Shown piece by piece: positions 23,175-37,429 of a stretch of 64,000 bases of DNA. How positions within the stretch are numbered: the first letter of the stretch is position 1; each line of letters opens with the position of its first letter. Location of the stretch: positions 1 to 64,000 of the forward strand of contig VIRR01000504.1 of assembly GCA_008638375.1 (NCBI GenBank), given 5' to 3'. Source of the stretch: Nyssa sinensis. Lineage: Eukaryota > Streptophyta > Magnoliopsida > Cornales > Nyssaceae. The notes under the pieces are model-generated. The model had not been told where the DNA came from. It made no database searches and saw only the letters and a list, made by a program, of their open reading frames with translations. The position numbers and the translations under genes are program-made.

Positions 23175-26100
23175 CTCTTAACCCTTCTTCTTTTTTCCTT
23201 CTCTCTCTTTTGAGTGTTGGTTTCTTGTGTCAATTGGGTTTGTGGAGGGAACATGAACTTTAACATTCATGGATGCTGCTCTTACCAATATGCATATCCC
23301 ACTGGTAAGAACATGATTGATGTTTTCTTCCTTTTTTCTCAATTATCTGCTCTCTCACCCCCTCACACCCCCCCCCCCCCCCCTCTCCCCAATTGGAAAT
23401 GCTTGAGTGGTCACTGGTTTTGTCACCAACTTTTTGGCTGGCGACAAGTTGGGTGATTTCATATTCTAGAAACATGTGATCTCATACATAGGTGCCCATG
23501 TTCTCCTGTTTGCTAATCTTTTTAGGATCATTTCTCTGCCTGTGCTAATTCTAAAAGAACCATATTCTTGGCTTGAGTGGTGGGAAATTATTTGTCTAGG
23601 GTTCTAATCAAGGTTTCATCAGTACATGGAACAAATAGTAAGTACTTACTATTACCCATTTTGGCACTCTGGTATCAATTTACATTCTAATCACGTGTAC
23701 CAGCTCTCTGTTTTTAAGAATCATGAAATTTATTGCATGTGGAACAGTAATGTACCTTGCACGGATAGTCGGATACATTTCCTTCCATGCTCCGTTTGAT
23801 TGCTTAGAAAATCTTAGGGACAAATGAAAAGAAATTTTTTGAATCTTTTGTTTAGATTGTTTTGGAGGTGGGAATGTTTACTCCTAATATAGCTTTCATG
23901 ACTAAGTGGAGGTGATTTTTTCATATATGTAAACTAAAACAGCACAAGCAAGTGATTGTAGATTTAATATAATATATATTTTTTAATTTATCAGTTTTCT
24001 TAGCAACCAAACGTGTATGGTTGCGGGATTTCCGAGGTTCTTATATTTTCTATAAGAAAGAGAAGAAATTGAATTAACCCTATTGCTCACCGCTCCCCCT
24101 CACCCCCCACCCCCCAAAAAAAAAAAAAAAAAAAAGTGGCTTCATAGTCAAAATGCTTATTATAGGAATTTTTGGTCTCTTTGGTAGTGTCTTTTGGTTT
24201 TATGGGTAGGTACATTAGGTTTTAATTAATGTACTGATTCTTCTCAACTTCTTCACATTGGTGCTTTGGGATTTCTTTTTCAAATAAATATCATTGTATT
24301 TTTGTTATTATCTTTTTTGGTGGGGTGAGGAGTGTTGGGGTTATAGTTGATTTTTTTGAACTTCTCTAATATGTTCCTGTTTTATGTGGTAAATATATAG
24401 AGAGCTAACAGAGATGTTTTTTATTTACTGTTCATGTTCCCTCTCAAAATTTCTGAAGCACATGTATCTGCGGGGTTTTTGAATTTCCGGGGAAAAAAAT
24501 TGAAGTCTGTTACCATCCTTTTTACCTTGTGATTCATTTAACCTTTGTGTTTATGTTTCAAATCTTTGTAGTGTTTCGCTTGATTTATTTGTATCACTAC
24601 ATTGTCAGTGAAATAAGATAACAATTCTGATTGCTCTCTCTCTCTCATATTTTTTTCCCTTTTAGTGAGACACTGGTTAGTTTCTATGCATTTTCGCAGA
24701 TAACTTATTTCTGAAAATTGTTTAGGGCCTTGAGACTCGTTATTTCTGAAACTTGGATTGCTCACACTCAGTTTTCATTTTCAACTATTATTTACTGTTG
24801 TTTGTTTTTTGTATTGATTATTTGACTGCATAATCCACTTTTATTGGATTTGTTTTATGACTGCTCTATTTGGGGCTACGAGAGAGAGAGGTTAGTGGGG
24901 GTACTTCTTAAGCATGCGGATTTTAGTGGATTTTGATTTATCTAACGTTCTTGTATTAATTGTATGGGAGTCTAATGACTTTAATCAGCTAGTTTAAAAC
25001 ACTGTTTAAGTGCTGCGATAGCTGTTTATACATGACTTTATCGGGCAGTTAGCATGCCATCTGTTTCCATTGTGATATTGAAAGATGACCTTTTCCTTGT
25101 TTATGGTTGATTTGAATTTAAACTATTACATTCACTTTCTTAAAATTTGGTGACTTGTTACCTGTTATTTATGTGGTTTGAATTCATATACATCTGGGTG
25201 AAGCATAAAAGCAATGAGTGGGTTTTGTAATCCATAGATGAACTGGGCTTCTGTGAGATACGAATAGAAAATGGCAGGTTTTTTTCGCTGTAGTTTTACT
25301 GATATAGTCACCTGCAGATAATATAGTATGACGGTTCTTTTAATGGCTGGCGATTGCTTTTGTGAGATTTGCATAGAAAATGGTAGGTATTTTTGCTGGA
25401 GTTTTACCAATATTTGTCACCTGCAGAGTATGTAATATAATGGTATTTTCGATGGTTGGAATCATGGTTATTTCATGGTTACACAATTAATTTTTAGTAG
25501 AAACCATGAAGAGATCCCATGGACCAAGATTGGTTGGAAGTGAATTTCATCTACTAGAAAAACTGCAGATTAAGTGCTTAGTTGAAGCTTTCTAATGATT
25601 ATTATTAAAAGTGTCTGCTCGTTTAGATGACTTGATCTATGTGTTTTGGTTAGTTTGTTCATTGAAATATGTTGACAATTACAAACAAGCTTTAGCTTGG
25701 TTGGTGCCTCTTCCACCTCTCCAAGGGAGGTGAGGGTTCTAGTTCTTTTAGGGGCAAAGTGTGTTTGATCTACCGATTTAAAAAAAAAAAAATGAAAAAA
25801 AGAACTCTTGAAAGTTGAAAGGTGTTCCTGATGTAGAGGGCCAATTAGGTTACATAACATTGGTACTTGATAGATAAAAAAGGGCACTTTGTTTCATAAC
25901 AACTTGAGTGGAGAGGAGCGTCTCTCTTGCAAAATTTCAAGCGTGTGCACACGTACATGATTCATGTACTTGGAGGTGTACTCTGTCTGTATTCATATTT
26001 CAGAAAATGTGCAAAGCAAGAACCAAATAAGCCATAGACCAATAGAACCACCACAAAGAAAAGAACTAAGAACCATAAGAGGAGCAATAAACCATAAACC

Positions 26101-27451
26101 ATAAGAGACCAAAAACGAACCATAACCATGATAAAACAACCACAAAAAACCCATAGCAAACCACTCAAACAATCAGTCATAGGGTGATATATAATTTAAA
26201 TTATTTAATCATAACAATTTCGGTCCGAAGTACATCCAATTGTACCAAGATTGAATCCATGGGTCGGGTTATGGTAAATTGGTAATGCCTATGCTGGGTA
26301 TGTAATAATAAGAATTTGTATTGGATTAAGGCTGGCTAAGCTTCACCTTAGGGCTTAGGCCTAAGCAACCCCAACCCCAAGCCTAGTCCATCTTAATTTG
26401 CTGTATTTCTCCTTCACTAATTATAGCTAAATATATTTTATTCTATATAAGAAATAAACGTCATTGGCTTAATTGCTTTTGGTACTTGCCTTTCTAACTA
26501 ACTAAATAAGTTAATGGCTCAAACCCTAGTACGTAGTTTCTTGTTTTTAGTGGACTTTTATTATATATATATATGTATGATTATTGCTTGGCCTAAAAAT
26601 TTCTCAGGATTTAATTTAAAATATAACTTAGTTGTTCGTATACTAAGCTCAAATTTTGTGACGGCTAGAGCAAAGTGTTATCATATGAATGAATCTTTCT
26701 TAAATTTTAATATTTTGATAAATATATAAGAACATTTTAAGTTAAATCATCAAAATCTAAATTTCAATTAAAGCTCGAACTTTGCAATACAACGAGATTC
26801 TTGATTTTAGTCCAATTTTAGTATAAATAGTTTTAAGAGATCTCATATAAATTATATAATTTTATATTAAAAATATTTTTAATATGAGTTTTAGATAAAT
26901 AATTTAATCTAATTTACGACTAATGTAATATGTACTCATATTTTACTAATTTAAGAGTGAGATTCGAACCATATACTCTATGATATTTAATTGGGAAACC
27001 GCAAAAAAGTGTGATGGCTTAATAATATCCAACGACACACACCCACCCACACACAGCTTGGTCAAAGAATTGGACGAGGGCTAGAAAGTGGAACCGAAGA
27101 TCGCCACCTATGATTTTCCAACTCCTCCGTCGTCACTTCTCTCCTCATTATTCCCCCTTCTGCAATATCTTGAACAGGACAAAACCCTCCCAAGTTAGCA
27201 CCCAGCATAATTTGATAAGTTTATTTCGCGTGCTGGATTTTTACCTCTGAATCTTTCTCATCCCATTAGAAACCCTAAAAAAGTGTGAATCCTCTGTCCC
27301 AATCCCAATCTCAATTCCTTCTCTCTCATATATTCGTCGACCTAACACTGTTCTTCACTGGGCTTCTGCTGCTTATTCATCGTCTTGTTCTAAGACTGTT
27401 TTGGCTTTGAAGATCGAGCGCAACTCACCCACGAAAGGAGACTTCACTCCG

Positions 27452-27606
27452 GTATTTATATATCTCATATATATATATTTTACAAACGCATATGGAACTC
27501 ATTTTTTCCCTTTACCCCTTTCTCAAGTTTGTTGCTTTTAGAGTCATGTGTTTTCCATTATACGTAGGAGTATAATTAGAGTTGTGAAAACTTAAAATTC
27601 ATACAG
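27452..27606 (+). other. FRS5: Probable 5'UTR intron of the FRS gene (155 bp)
   Basis: Donor TCCG then GTATTT at 27452 and acceptor ATACAG ending at 27606 lie just before the start codon. The upstream exon would be the C/T-rich stretch from about 27120 to 27451. Prediction from sequence only. Confidence 0.4.
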
Positions 27607-27623
27607 TTGGGAACCTTTTTAAA

Positions 27624-28737
27624 ATGAACATGGAAAACGAGGTCATCGAATTCGATATAGGTTTAGGAGGTGGAGGTGGTGGAGACGATGCTGTGGACAT
27701 CGAGCACCCCCTTGATGATGAAGAGATGGCTGATAGTTCTCCCACTGCTGGTGGCAGTGGTGGTGGTGGAGAAGTTTACATTCCTGAAGGAGACCCGGAC
27801 CTTGAGCCTTATGAGGGCATGGAATTTGAATCTGAAGAGGCTGCCAAGGCCTTCTACAACTCGTACGCACGGCGTGTTGGCTTCAGCACACGTGTTAGCT
27901 CCTCTCGTCGGTCCAGGAAGGACGGGGCAATCATACAAAGGTCCTTTGTTTGTGCTAAAGAGGGGTTTCGGAACTTGAATGAGAAGCGCACCAAGGATAG
28001 AGAGATCAAGCGTCCTCGTACAATCACCCGAGTGGGATGCAAAGCGTCACTCTCTGTGAAGATTACAAGATTCAGGGAAATGGGTTGTGTCCGGTTTTGT
28101 CAAGGAACATAATCATGAGCTGGTTCCTCCAGATCAGGTGCATTGCCTTCGCTCCCACAGACAAATCTCTGGGCCTGCTAAGACCTTGATCGATACATTG
28201 CAGGCAGCCGGAATGGGCCCCCGTAGGATTATGTCAGCCCTGATCAAAGAGTATGGTGGTATCAGCAGAGTTGGATTTACAGAGGTAGACTGTAGGAATT
28301 ACATGAGAAATAATCGCCAAAGGAGCTTAGAAGGAGATATTCAGCTCCTTCTAGATTATTTGAGACAAATGCATGCTGAGAATCCCACATTCTTCTATGC
28401 AGTGCAAGGGGATGAGGAACAGTTTACAGGTAATGTATTCTGGGCTGATCCGAAGGCAAGGGCGTACTACACTTACTTTGGTGATACTGTCACATTCGAC
28501 ACAACTTACAGGTCAAATAGGTACCGTCTACCCTTTGCTCCTTTCACTGGTGTAAACCATCATGGCCAGCCCGTGTTGTTTGGCTGTGCTTTTTTAATAA
28601 ACGAATCAGAAGCATCATTCGTCTGGCTATTTAAGACATGGCTTACGGCAATGTCTGGTCGCCCTCCAGTATCAATCACCACTGATCATGATGCGGTGAT
28701 AAGGTCAGCCATCATGCAGGTTTTCCCAGAGACCCGT

Positions 28738-28782
<45 letters not shown>

Positions 28783-29805
28783 TTGTCCCATGTGTTTCTT
28801 AAACATCCAAATTTTGAAGCGGACTTCCATAAATGTGTGAACCTGACTGATTCTGTTGAGGAGTTCGAGTCTTGCTGGTTGTCACTTGTTGATAAGTACA
28901 ATCTCAAGGATCATGAATGGCTTCAAACAATATACTCGGCTCGCAGGCAATGGGTACCGGTATATTTGCATGACACATTTTTTGCAGAAATGTCCATAAC
29001 CCAGCGCAGTGATAGTATGAACTCATATTTTGATGGGTATGTAAATGCGTCAACCAATCTAAATCAGTTCTTCAAACTGTATGAGAAAGCATTGGAGAGT
29101 CGCAACGAGAAAGAAGTGAAAGCGGATTATGATACGATGAACACTTCCCCCATTCTCAGGACCCCTTCTCCCATGGAGAAACAAGCATCAGAGCTGTACA
29201 CGAGAAAGTTATTTATGAGATTTCAAGAGGAGTTGGTTGGGACACTCACTTTCATGGCATCCAAAGTGGAGGATGATGAGGAAGTCACTGTGTATCAAGT
29301 AGAAAAATTCGGAGAAGATCATAAGGCAAACTATGTTAAATTTAATGTCCTGGAAATGAGAGCTACTTGTAGCTGCCAAATGTTTGAGTTCTCGGGTCTT
29401 CTTTGTAGACATGTGTTGGCCGTCTTTAGAGTGACAAACGTTCTTACTCTACCATCTCATTACATTTTGAAACGGTGGACGAGAAATGCGAAGAGCAGTG
29501 TTATATTAGAAGAGCGTGCTAGTGATGTATTTAGTAGCTATCTGGAATCTCATACTGTCCGATATAATACCCTACGCCATGAGGCCTTTAAATTTGTAGA
29601 CCAAGGGGCAGAATCTGTTGATACATACAATATGGCAATGGATGCTTTACAAGAGGCTGCCAAAAGAGTTGCTCTTGCAACCAAGAATGAGGGAAGAATA
29701 CCTATAATCAATGGGCGTATCAGGGAGGACTCGAAAAATGATGGAATTCAGTCAAAATACAGCACCGGGGATCATCAAGGGAGCATGTGTCAACAATTGT
29801 CTGAG
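27624..29805 (+). CDS. FRS5: FAR1-RELATED SEQUENCE protein, FRS5-like, exon 1 (one apparent frameshift)
   Basis: FRS proteins are nuclear transcription factors derived from MULE transposases. FHY3 and FAR1 act in phytochrome A signalling; FRS5's own role is less defined. Exon 1 gives 727 residues if one extra base is allowed for. There is an acidic, Gly-rich N-terminus. The FAR1 (WRKY-GCM1-like) finger spans about 77-164 with ligands C110, C139, H162 and H164. The transposase-like core includes TFDTTYRSNRY (Asp 292) and ITTDHDA (Asp 354). A SWIM finger starts at Cys 582 (CSC, then CRHV). The frame changes at 28061-28067, where one base appears extra. The two open frames overlap (27624-28112 and 28087-29967). 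Translation past 29805 is intron read-through: GTTAGT at 29806 is the donor, and the family's C-terminal residues are found at 39816. Confidence 0.9.
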
Positions 29806-32800
29806 GTTAGTGATTTTCCTCTTGTGGCTTTTCAAATTTCTGGTTTTTCTGTTCCTTTTTCCAGCCAAAATGCTATCCTTTGCTTTTTTTTTTTTTTTAT
29901 CCTTATTACACTTCCATCTAATTTGCTTTCAATCTTTTCCCTTCTATCTGCATTCTGGCTTTGTTAATTAATTATGTTCCTGCATAATTCTCTTTAATAT
30001 CCTCTTCTCAACTCCAGGGCACTGTTCTGATTCTTCTGAGTTTGACTCTTGGATTATAAGCCTTGCCATACTTGTGTATTACAACTGGAATTACATGCAG
30101 TTGAATCTTTCAACATGTCTGAGATTTTATATCTGGATAATGATTTAAGATTGTTCTGGTGTAATGCAACAAAGTTTTTGGCACAGGTTTGACTTTTATA
30201 ACACCACTTTAGCTCCAAATACCTTCACCATTAGAAAGTGAAAAGTGATTATATTGCAGCTGGATTAATAGCTATGTTGAATATAGCCAAATTAGAAACT
30301 GTGTGGACTTAAAATATCCTTGAAACTACCAACTAGTTGCTTTTCAGTTAAATGTCCGACGATTCATGTTGGACATGGCATTAATGTTTATTAGATACAG
30401 CATTACATCACAATGTCTAAATGGTCATAATAAGTGCTATTGTGGTAGTGAACTACAATATTTGATACCACTTGGATAATAAATGTCCAACATATATGTT
30501 CGTCTGTTGTCTTTAGCTTTTCCCACCCTGTAAACCTTGACAAAATTGCTGCTAAGATCTTTAAATCAAATAATATTGGCCTAATCTTTTAAAAGAGAGA
30601 CTGGAAGTCTGCAAAGCTTCTTAAGAGTGCTCACAGTGGCAAAAAGAGAGTTCTTGATTGCACTTCTTCAATCTAAGAGGGTTCAATTTGTCTTGGGTTT
30701 TCTCTTCATGTCTTGAGTTGTCTCAAACATTTGAATTGGGCTCATTTGACATCTCTCATCTTTGATGATTTCTTAAGCTTTTGTTATGTTCTCTTACTAG
30801 GTGTAAATATTGTCTCAACCTCCATTTGAGACAGATGCAACCCAAGTGTCTCCTCTCAGGTTCTCATTCTTGGCAGAGACTTTGTACAGAGTGGTGAACA
30901 AATCCCTTTGTCTTGCATCTCAATTATTACACGGCGTAAAGTATTGGTTGGTTCTTGGAAATATGTTCAACTATCTTTTGATATGTGGTTTTATTCAATC
31001 TAGAAGAAGTTTATAGCCATATTCCAAGCTATTCATGATCTTTAGCAGTGAGACATTATTATTATTATCACAAACATAAAAAAATATTAGAATATCATTT
31101 TTGAGAAAATGAAAGCCACTAGATTAGGAAAGATTCTTTTGCATTTTAAAATATCACAACAAATGTGTAAATTTGTTGTTGATGAAAGAAACTTTTGATG
31201 ATATTGAGCATGGCATGCTATTGTGTGGTTCGAGCTTAATATCCTAAGGTACTCATTTAGCTATTATGTTGATGAAAGACAAGATCTAATTGCAGTTGTT
31301 GATGTGAGAGGGTGAGTGGGAGTGGGTTGCATTTAGGTGGCAATTGCAATGAAGAAACTAGGATTCCTGAGCTGATGTGGTAGTGTGAAAGTCAAGACAA
31401 TCTAAAAAATGAGAGAGAAATGGTTAGATAGGGCAAGATTGTTTTAGCAAATACACTGATGAAGACTTTAAGTGTACCTCTTATGAAAGTGCTTCCTGGG
31501 GCAAGACTCGAGTTCTGGGGTACACTTGTCTAGGAGTGGAAATCGTACTGTTGGATTGAAATTCCTGAACTGAGTTGATGTGTGCTGAGGATGGGAGATT
31601 CTGAAGGATAGTTCAAAACCTATGCATTGCCAGCAGAGCCCGAATACATATAATAGTGCTCGGAGTCATAGAAGAGTTGATCCCAACATGAATTTGATGT
31701 ATATATTGTCTCCACTGGGTTTGCTTTGAAAATGGCAATGTCAGTTCAAATATGATGGTCTGCTGCATTCTGTTGGAGTTGCTTAACTGTCTGCACAAGT
31801 ATTTTAGCAGGGGAGATGGATGAAAATGTACTTGAGGTTGTCTAGGTCCTTTCGGTCTCTGCCCAGGGGCTTTCTGGACCCGTGTTCCATAGCCCCCACT
31901 GTTTTTGTTTTGTTTTTTTTTTTTCTTCCATAGGTTCCCTTTGGAATTTTTAGTTTTGGAGATAGGCTTCTCTCTTGAACGACTGGAAAGCCCCCCGTTT
32001 TGTTTTCACTACGACAGTATTTCCATTATATTGCATTGAAATTCGTGTAAGATAATGGGTGATAATATAGTTATTATTTAATGTGTACATGTGCATTGAA
32101 TGCACGCTTAATATAAAAGTGTTGAAAAGGTAAAGTGGGATTTGGGTGGGAATTCATGTGGCTGCTGCACTTTTAACATGAATAAAGAAATTTTAGAGGC
32201 TAAAATGTGTGGTCAACTCCTTGAAGCCAGAATTTCACCCTGTTTTTTTTTCTTTTTCTGTCAACAGAAGTGCACATATACAAAAAAAAGTGCACATATA
32301 CACATACATAGATATGTAAATAACATGTGAATGCTCGAAATCCCCATACAAGTGAATGCCCGGAACTCCTGCCCCCTTCTTTTGCTGCATTCCCTGAGCC
32401 ATCCGGTGTTGTGGTACTCACACATGTGGGTCTGAAATAAATGTGGGTCGGGAGTAAGCATTCACAACAAATATATATAGGTCCGATATGCTAGCTCTAA
32501 AGGTCAAGGAGAAGAGATAAAGAAGCTTTTCGTGAAGCTTGTGTGTGGTGACAGGAGACCACCTTTTTTTTGTTTGCTGTCAACGAAAGTTTATGTATGT
32601 ATGTGTGTGTGTGTCTATTAATCTGGACTTTGATGGCTCCCATAATAATCCCTATAGTTGCTCCTCTCAATGCAACATTGGATGGGAGTACAAGGACAAC
32701 TTTCTGTCAACTTTTTTGTGATAGAAAATCACCCATTTCTGCTTATCAAAACAAAATAAAATCACCCTTTTCTTTTTGTGTCAGAACCTCCCATTTGATC

Positions 32801-35339
32801 GCTTCTTTTGTGGCCCTCACGTGATCATGTGAAGTGTGAACTTACCCTCACCATTTGAATAAAATATCACTAAAAACCAATTTCGCAGAAGTGTGTACTT
32901 TCCCAAGATATGTGAATATTATTAATAAAAAAATAATGTTTAGCAAAAGGCGTCTTTCCCTAGATTTGTGGTTACGTCCACTAAATTCACGTGTGGAAGT
33001 CCATAAGCTTGCATTCTGGAATACCCTCTTGATGGAATTTTGGTTCGTTCTCTGAGTCTATAGCATAGAGGGAGAATCAACCAAGTAGTCTAATCTTGCT
33101 TTTCTTGTAAGTGGGAGTGGTATTTATAGATAATGCCACACGTATGACCCTACACATGTGGACATCCATAGGGGCATGTGCCTAATGAATTGTCTTTTTG
33201 AAGAGGGGCACAGAGTCTCTTTCCCATTTTCTTCTGATCTGAAGTGCTAGGTATATGACTTGCTAAGTAGAGGACGGTGCCTATGTGGTGATGGTTTGCC
33301 AGTAATGGCCTTATTTTGCGTGGCACTATGCGATGATGGTTTTACCAACAATGTCTTCATTATGTGTGGCATTGTGTAATGAAGGCCCTGTTGACAATGT
33401 TTAGTTATGCTTGTTTGGAACATATTAAAATCATCATAATTCCATGGCATAACTACCATAACTCCATATTGAGCACTTTCTCGTTACCTACCAAATCACA
33501 ATTTCCTTGACATCCTTCGATATGACTAGATGAATTCATGATGTGGTGTGATAACATGTGGTGCCCTTGCGGTGGGTGGGGTATTTCAACTATCAAACTT
33601 TTCATTCCAAAGATGAGATCTATAAATGAGCTCAAGCTGAGCCAAGCTCGAGCTTGACTTAAAGCTAGCTAGCTAAGCTCACGCAAGGTTGGCCAAACTC
33701 GAGCACTTCTCGTTGCTTAATATAATATATTCTATTTTCTTGCTTTAAAGAGTCCTTTACTGTCAAGTTGTACAGTTAGAAAGGAAAGAAGATATATGTT
33801 TAATAGTATTTGATTATTTTAGAATGTTTGGGAGGGAATTTTGTATTTTATCTCCTTAGTAATATAAGTACACTTATGAGAGAGGCCTTTTATGCTCTCA
33901 ACTTTTTTTGAAATTTTTTATTCTCTCTCATTCTTGAACCCTAAAATCAAAAGAATCAACCTTTCAACTTGATATCAGAGCAATTGATCAAAGAATAGAG
34001 CATATTTGAAATTTGGGGATTTTTGGGAGAGCCAACAAAATTAATAGTTGATGTCAGCATCGATCGTGTCATCTAATACAGGGAAACACGTGGTTTGATT
34101 TGTCTCAATTTTTTTTTTCTAAGAATTATGGTGTCTTTTATGAAATCTTTTGATGTTGTTTGATGGCTTTTCTTATTTTTAAATTTTTTTTTTGGAATCG
34201 AGGACCATAAAATTGCTATTGACATTTTTGGGGCTTTTTGATTTTTTTTTGTTCGATCTAGTATAGAGTGGTGTGTCTAGCACCTTGGAGATTTCTTATA
34301 GCAGCTCTTGTTAATTTGGTTAGAGTTCGAACAATTTTTTTGTCTAAATTGTGGTGGGTTCAGTTGTGTTGATTTTTTATGACAACATTTTGTTTAATGT
34401 TGGGTTTCCTTTTTTTCTTGCACAAGATCTCTTCTTTGATCATTTATTTATTTGATCATTTATTTATTTATTTATTTGATGTTTCAATTAGCATTATAGG
34501 TATGTTTTTGTGAACTGTTATTGTGATCTCGTGGTTCTATGTGATTCTGAAGACTCCTAGTGGCTAGCTATACATGTCCGGAGTTAGTACTAGTCCAGTG
34601 GTGGTGGAGAGAGTGAGTTGAATTGTATTGGGACTCTTAGTGATAACCCATCTCTTTATATTAGTTCGGTGAAGTTGGATGAGACTAATTATTTAGTCCG
34701 ATTATGATCATTTTTACTTTCAGTTCAGGCAAGGGGTTGTATGAATATTTGATGGGAGCACACAAACAACCAAAAGAGAACAATCCCACTTATGATAAGT
34801 GGATTCCTGAGAATTCTTTGGTTATGTAATGGCTGCTTAATTTTATGTAGCCACATATTAGTTGACGGTATATTTTCTTTGATATATCCTATGCCATTTG
34901 GGCCACTGTAGCCCAGACTTATTCGCAAATTGGTAATGTTTTGGTCTATGAATTATAAAAAAGGTTCATGAGACCAAGCAGAAAGACAGGACTATTGCAG
35001 ACTATTATGTGGAGCTTATTGTTTGTGATAGGAGTTTTTTTTTGATAAGTCTATCTGTGACAGGAGTTAGACTACTACTTTAGTGTCAAGTTTCAAAGAC
35101 ATTCAAGTATATGATTTCCTTGCTTATCTCAACATAGAGTATGATCAAATTCGCGTTTAGGTGCTTAATTAGGATCCCATTTCCCTCTTTGAGGCAAACA
35201 TATGCATGCGTTTAGCAAGAGGAAAATAAGCGTAGTGGTATGCTTTATAGCTTGAGACATGATCGATCTGTCTTAGCTGCCTCTCATAAACATATTGGTT
35301 ATGCTCTAACCCGTGCGAATAGTAAAATGGGTAGTTCAG

Positions 35340-35646
35340 AGAAAGATCAGTTCAAATGTGGCTATTGTGGAAAGACATGACACACCAAAGATCATTATTG
35401 GAAGCTTCATGGTTAGCCTATTTGAGGATAGGTGGTGGTCGTTCTGGTTCTGTTAGATCTCAAGCACATCTATCCAAGGCGTTTGAGACTCAGACACCTT
35501 CCAAAAATCATGGTACTTCTCTTTCTATGGAGGAGATGCAGACTCTCAGGCATTTGATGGCTCGTCTTGATACTTCTACCCTTACTGCCTCTACCTTTGA
35601 TATCTCTAACTTTACTTATTCAGATACTTCTGTAAAGTGCTCTTAG
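35340..35646 (+). pseudogene. Copia gag zinc-knuckle remnant
   Basis: A CX2C knuckle start (CGYCGKT) with downstream HTKDH is visible near 35355-35395, but a TGA interrupts it and the last Cys has become Tyr. A Ser/Thr-rich linker follows to 35646. Confidence 0.6.
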
Positions 35647-35669
35647 TGTCACCTTTTTTTCTAAGCCTT

Positions 35670-36180
35670 GGATTATTGATTCAGGGGCCACAGACCGTAT
35701 GTCAAATGCTTCTAACCCTTTCTCATCTCACTCTATATATTCTGGTATAGATAAGGTTAAGGTTACATATGACTCATTGTCCTTTGTTTTTGGTAAAGGT
35801 TAGTTTAGTGTTCTTCCACTGTGTCCCTCTCCTTTGTTTTGCATATTCCTAATTTTTCTACCAACTTACTCTCCGTTAATTGTCTTACCAAATCTCTAAA
35901 TTGTTATGAGACGGGGAGAACAATTGACAGTGGTATGACACATGGCGGCTTTTATCTATTAGAGACTACTTATTCATCATTTGTGCAAGATTTTTCCAAG
36001 CAGACTTATCGAGCTGATGGTACTCATGTTCTTTATCAATTAAATCAGTGGCACATCAACGCCTTGGGCATCCGTCTTTTAGTGTTTTAGAAAAGCGTTT
36101 TATGTTTTTAGCAAAATAGTGTAATAAGACTCATTTTTTTTGTGATACTTGTGAGTTTTCTAAACACAAGTGAAAGTTTT
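35670..36180 (+). pseudogene. Copia protease and pre-integrase remnant
   Basis: WIIDSGATDRM near 35672-35700 carries the DSGA active site of copia aspartic proteases. About 36048-36085 encodes, across a frame change, a WH...LGHPSF pre-integrase motif. A CDTCEFSKHK-like finger lies near 36142-36172. Stops and a frame change interrupt it. Confidence 0.6.
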
Positions 36181-36840
36181 ATTGAGATAATAATAATAAT
36201 AATAAAAGCACGGTTAGTTTTGTGGTCATCCATTTTGATGTATAAGGAACCTCTAGGATTACTTCTTTGTTTGGCCATTGATGGTTTGTTAGTTTTATTG
36301 ACCGTTACTCTCGTGTTACATAGGTTTATTTACTACATCACAAGAGTTAAGTGTTTTCTTGTTTTCAAACTTCTTCCAAGATGGTTAGTACTTAGTTTGA
36401 TGCCAAAATATTCATTATTCGCAGTGATAAATGGCAAAGAATATTTTTTGCAGAGTCGATATCTTATCTTTTCTGACAATGGTATTCTTCATTAAGCTTG
36501 TTTTGTTGATACACCAGTACAGAACGACGTGGCTAAACAAATTTTTTTTCATTTGCTTGAAGTGGCCAGAGCATTAATGTTGATAGGCGGTGTTCCGGAG
36601 TCATTTTGAGTGATATTGTTCTCACTGCAGCCTATCTTATCAATCGGATCCCTTTGAAGGTCTTCGAGTTTAAAACCCCCCTTGAGTTGCTTCAAGGACC
36701 TATTTCTAGACATCTTGTTCCTCCACATATCTTTGCTTGTGTTTGTTTTGTTCAGGATCATTGGACCGCTAGGAGTAAGCTTGATTTGAAAGTGTTACGT
36801 TGTGTCCATTGGATACTCAGCTACTTAAAAGGGGTATAAA
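36180..36840 (+). pseudogene. Copia integrase remnant
   Basis: Patches of integrase core remain, such as SDNGI near 36475 and the C-terminal type HIFACVCFVQDH followed by SKLDLK near 36725-36790. Frames change repeatedly. Confidence 0.5.
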
Positions 36841-37429
36841 TGATATTCATCCTTTGTCTTGGAGAGTGTTTGTTAGTTTGGATTTGGTTGTTACATCTCA
36901 TGTGTGTGAGGTCTATTATCCTTCTACATCATCTTTCCATGGGGAGAACTATGGTGGTATTCGAGAGAAAGAGATGTTCCAGCCTCAGCCTCAGTCTTTC
37001 TAGCCCCTCTCTCATTCATCTTTTTCTTGGGAACCACATATTGAGTCATTTCCTCAGTCTCAAGATCCTATTCAGGGGAGCAGGTTTGTAGTGATAATTC
37101 ATCTCGTGATTGATTTGATAAGATAGATTTACAAAGTTATTCCAGAACTCGACATGCTTACACTAAGTGTGGGGAAGAGCATATTAACTCCCATGTGCCA
37201 TCTTCCTCTAATGCCGAGCCATCTAGTGGTTGTAGTCTATTTATTGATGACACTAATATTCCAATTGCTTTTCGAAAAGGAGTTCGTTCTTTCTTTCAAC
37301 ATCCCATATTTAAGTTTGTTTCTTATGATTCCTTATCTTCATCCTATCGTGCATTTGTTTCTTTCTTGTCTTCTGTGTCTTTTTCTCTGGGGTGGAAGGA
37401 AGTTCTTGCAAATCCAATGTGAAAAGGAG

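Larger units (their letters stand above)
20700..27100. other. Long intergenic region between RH42 and FRS5
   Basis: No gene is supported. It is T-rich with scattered low-complexity tracts: ACAT/AT microsatellite near 21320-21359, a C-run near 23368-23384, and a C-rich then A-rich tract near 24095-24136. About 22490-22640 (starting TTGTTGATAAGTAAATTTTATT) resembles a tail common in plant dispersed repeats. About 22690-23175 is more complex and holds an antisense open frame described separately. Two similar blocks around 25250-25330 and 25365-25440 share AGATTTGCATAGAAAATGG-like and CACCTGCAGA phrases, an imperfect local duplication. Confidence 0.4.

Noticed and set aside
27643..27978. Alternative-frame ORFs over the FRS N-terminus
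   Set aside because: Shadows of the real frame, which alone carries the FAR1 domain.
29711..29971. The 626-codon FRS frame ending at 29967 as the true protein end
   Set aside because: The last 54 residues are low-complexity intron translation; a donor at 29806 and the conserved C-terminus at 39816 in phase give a better model.
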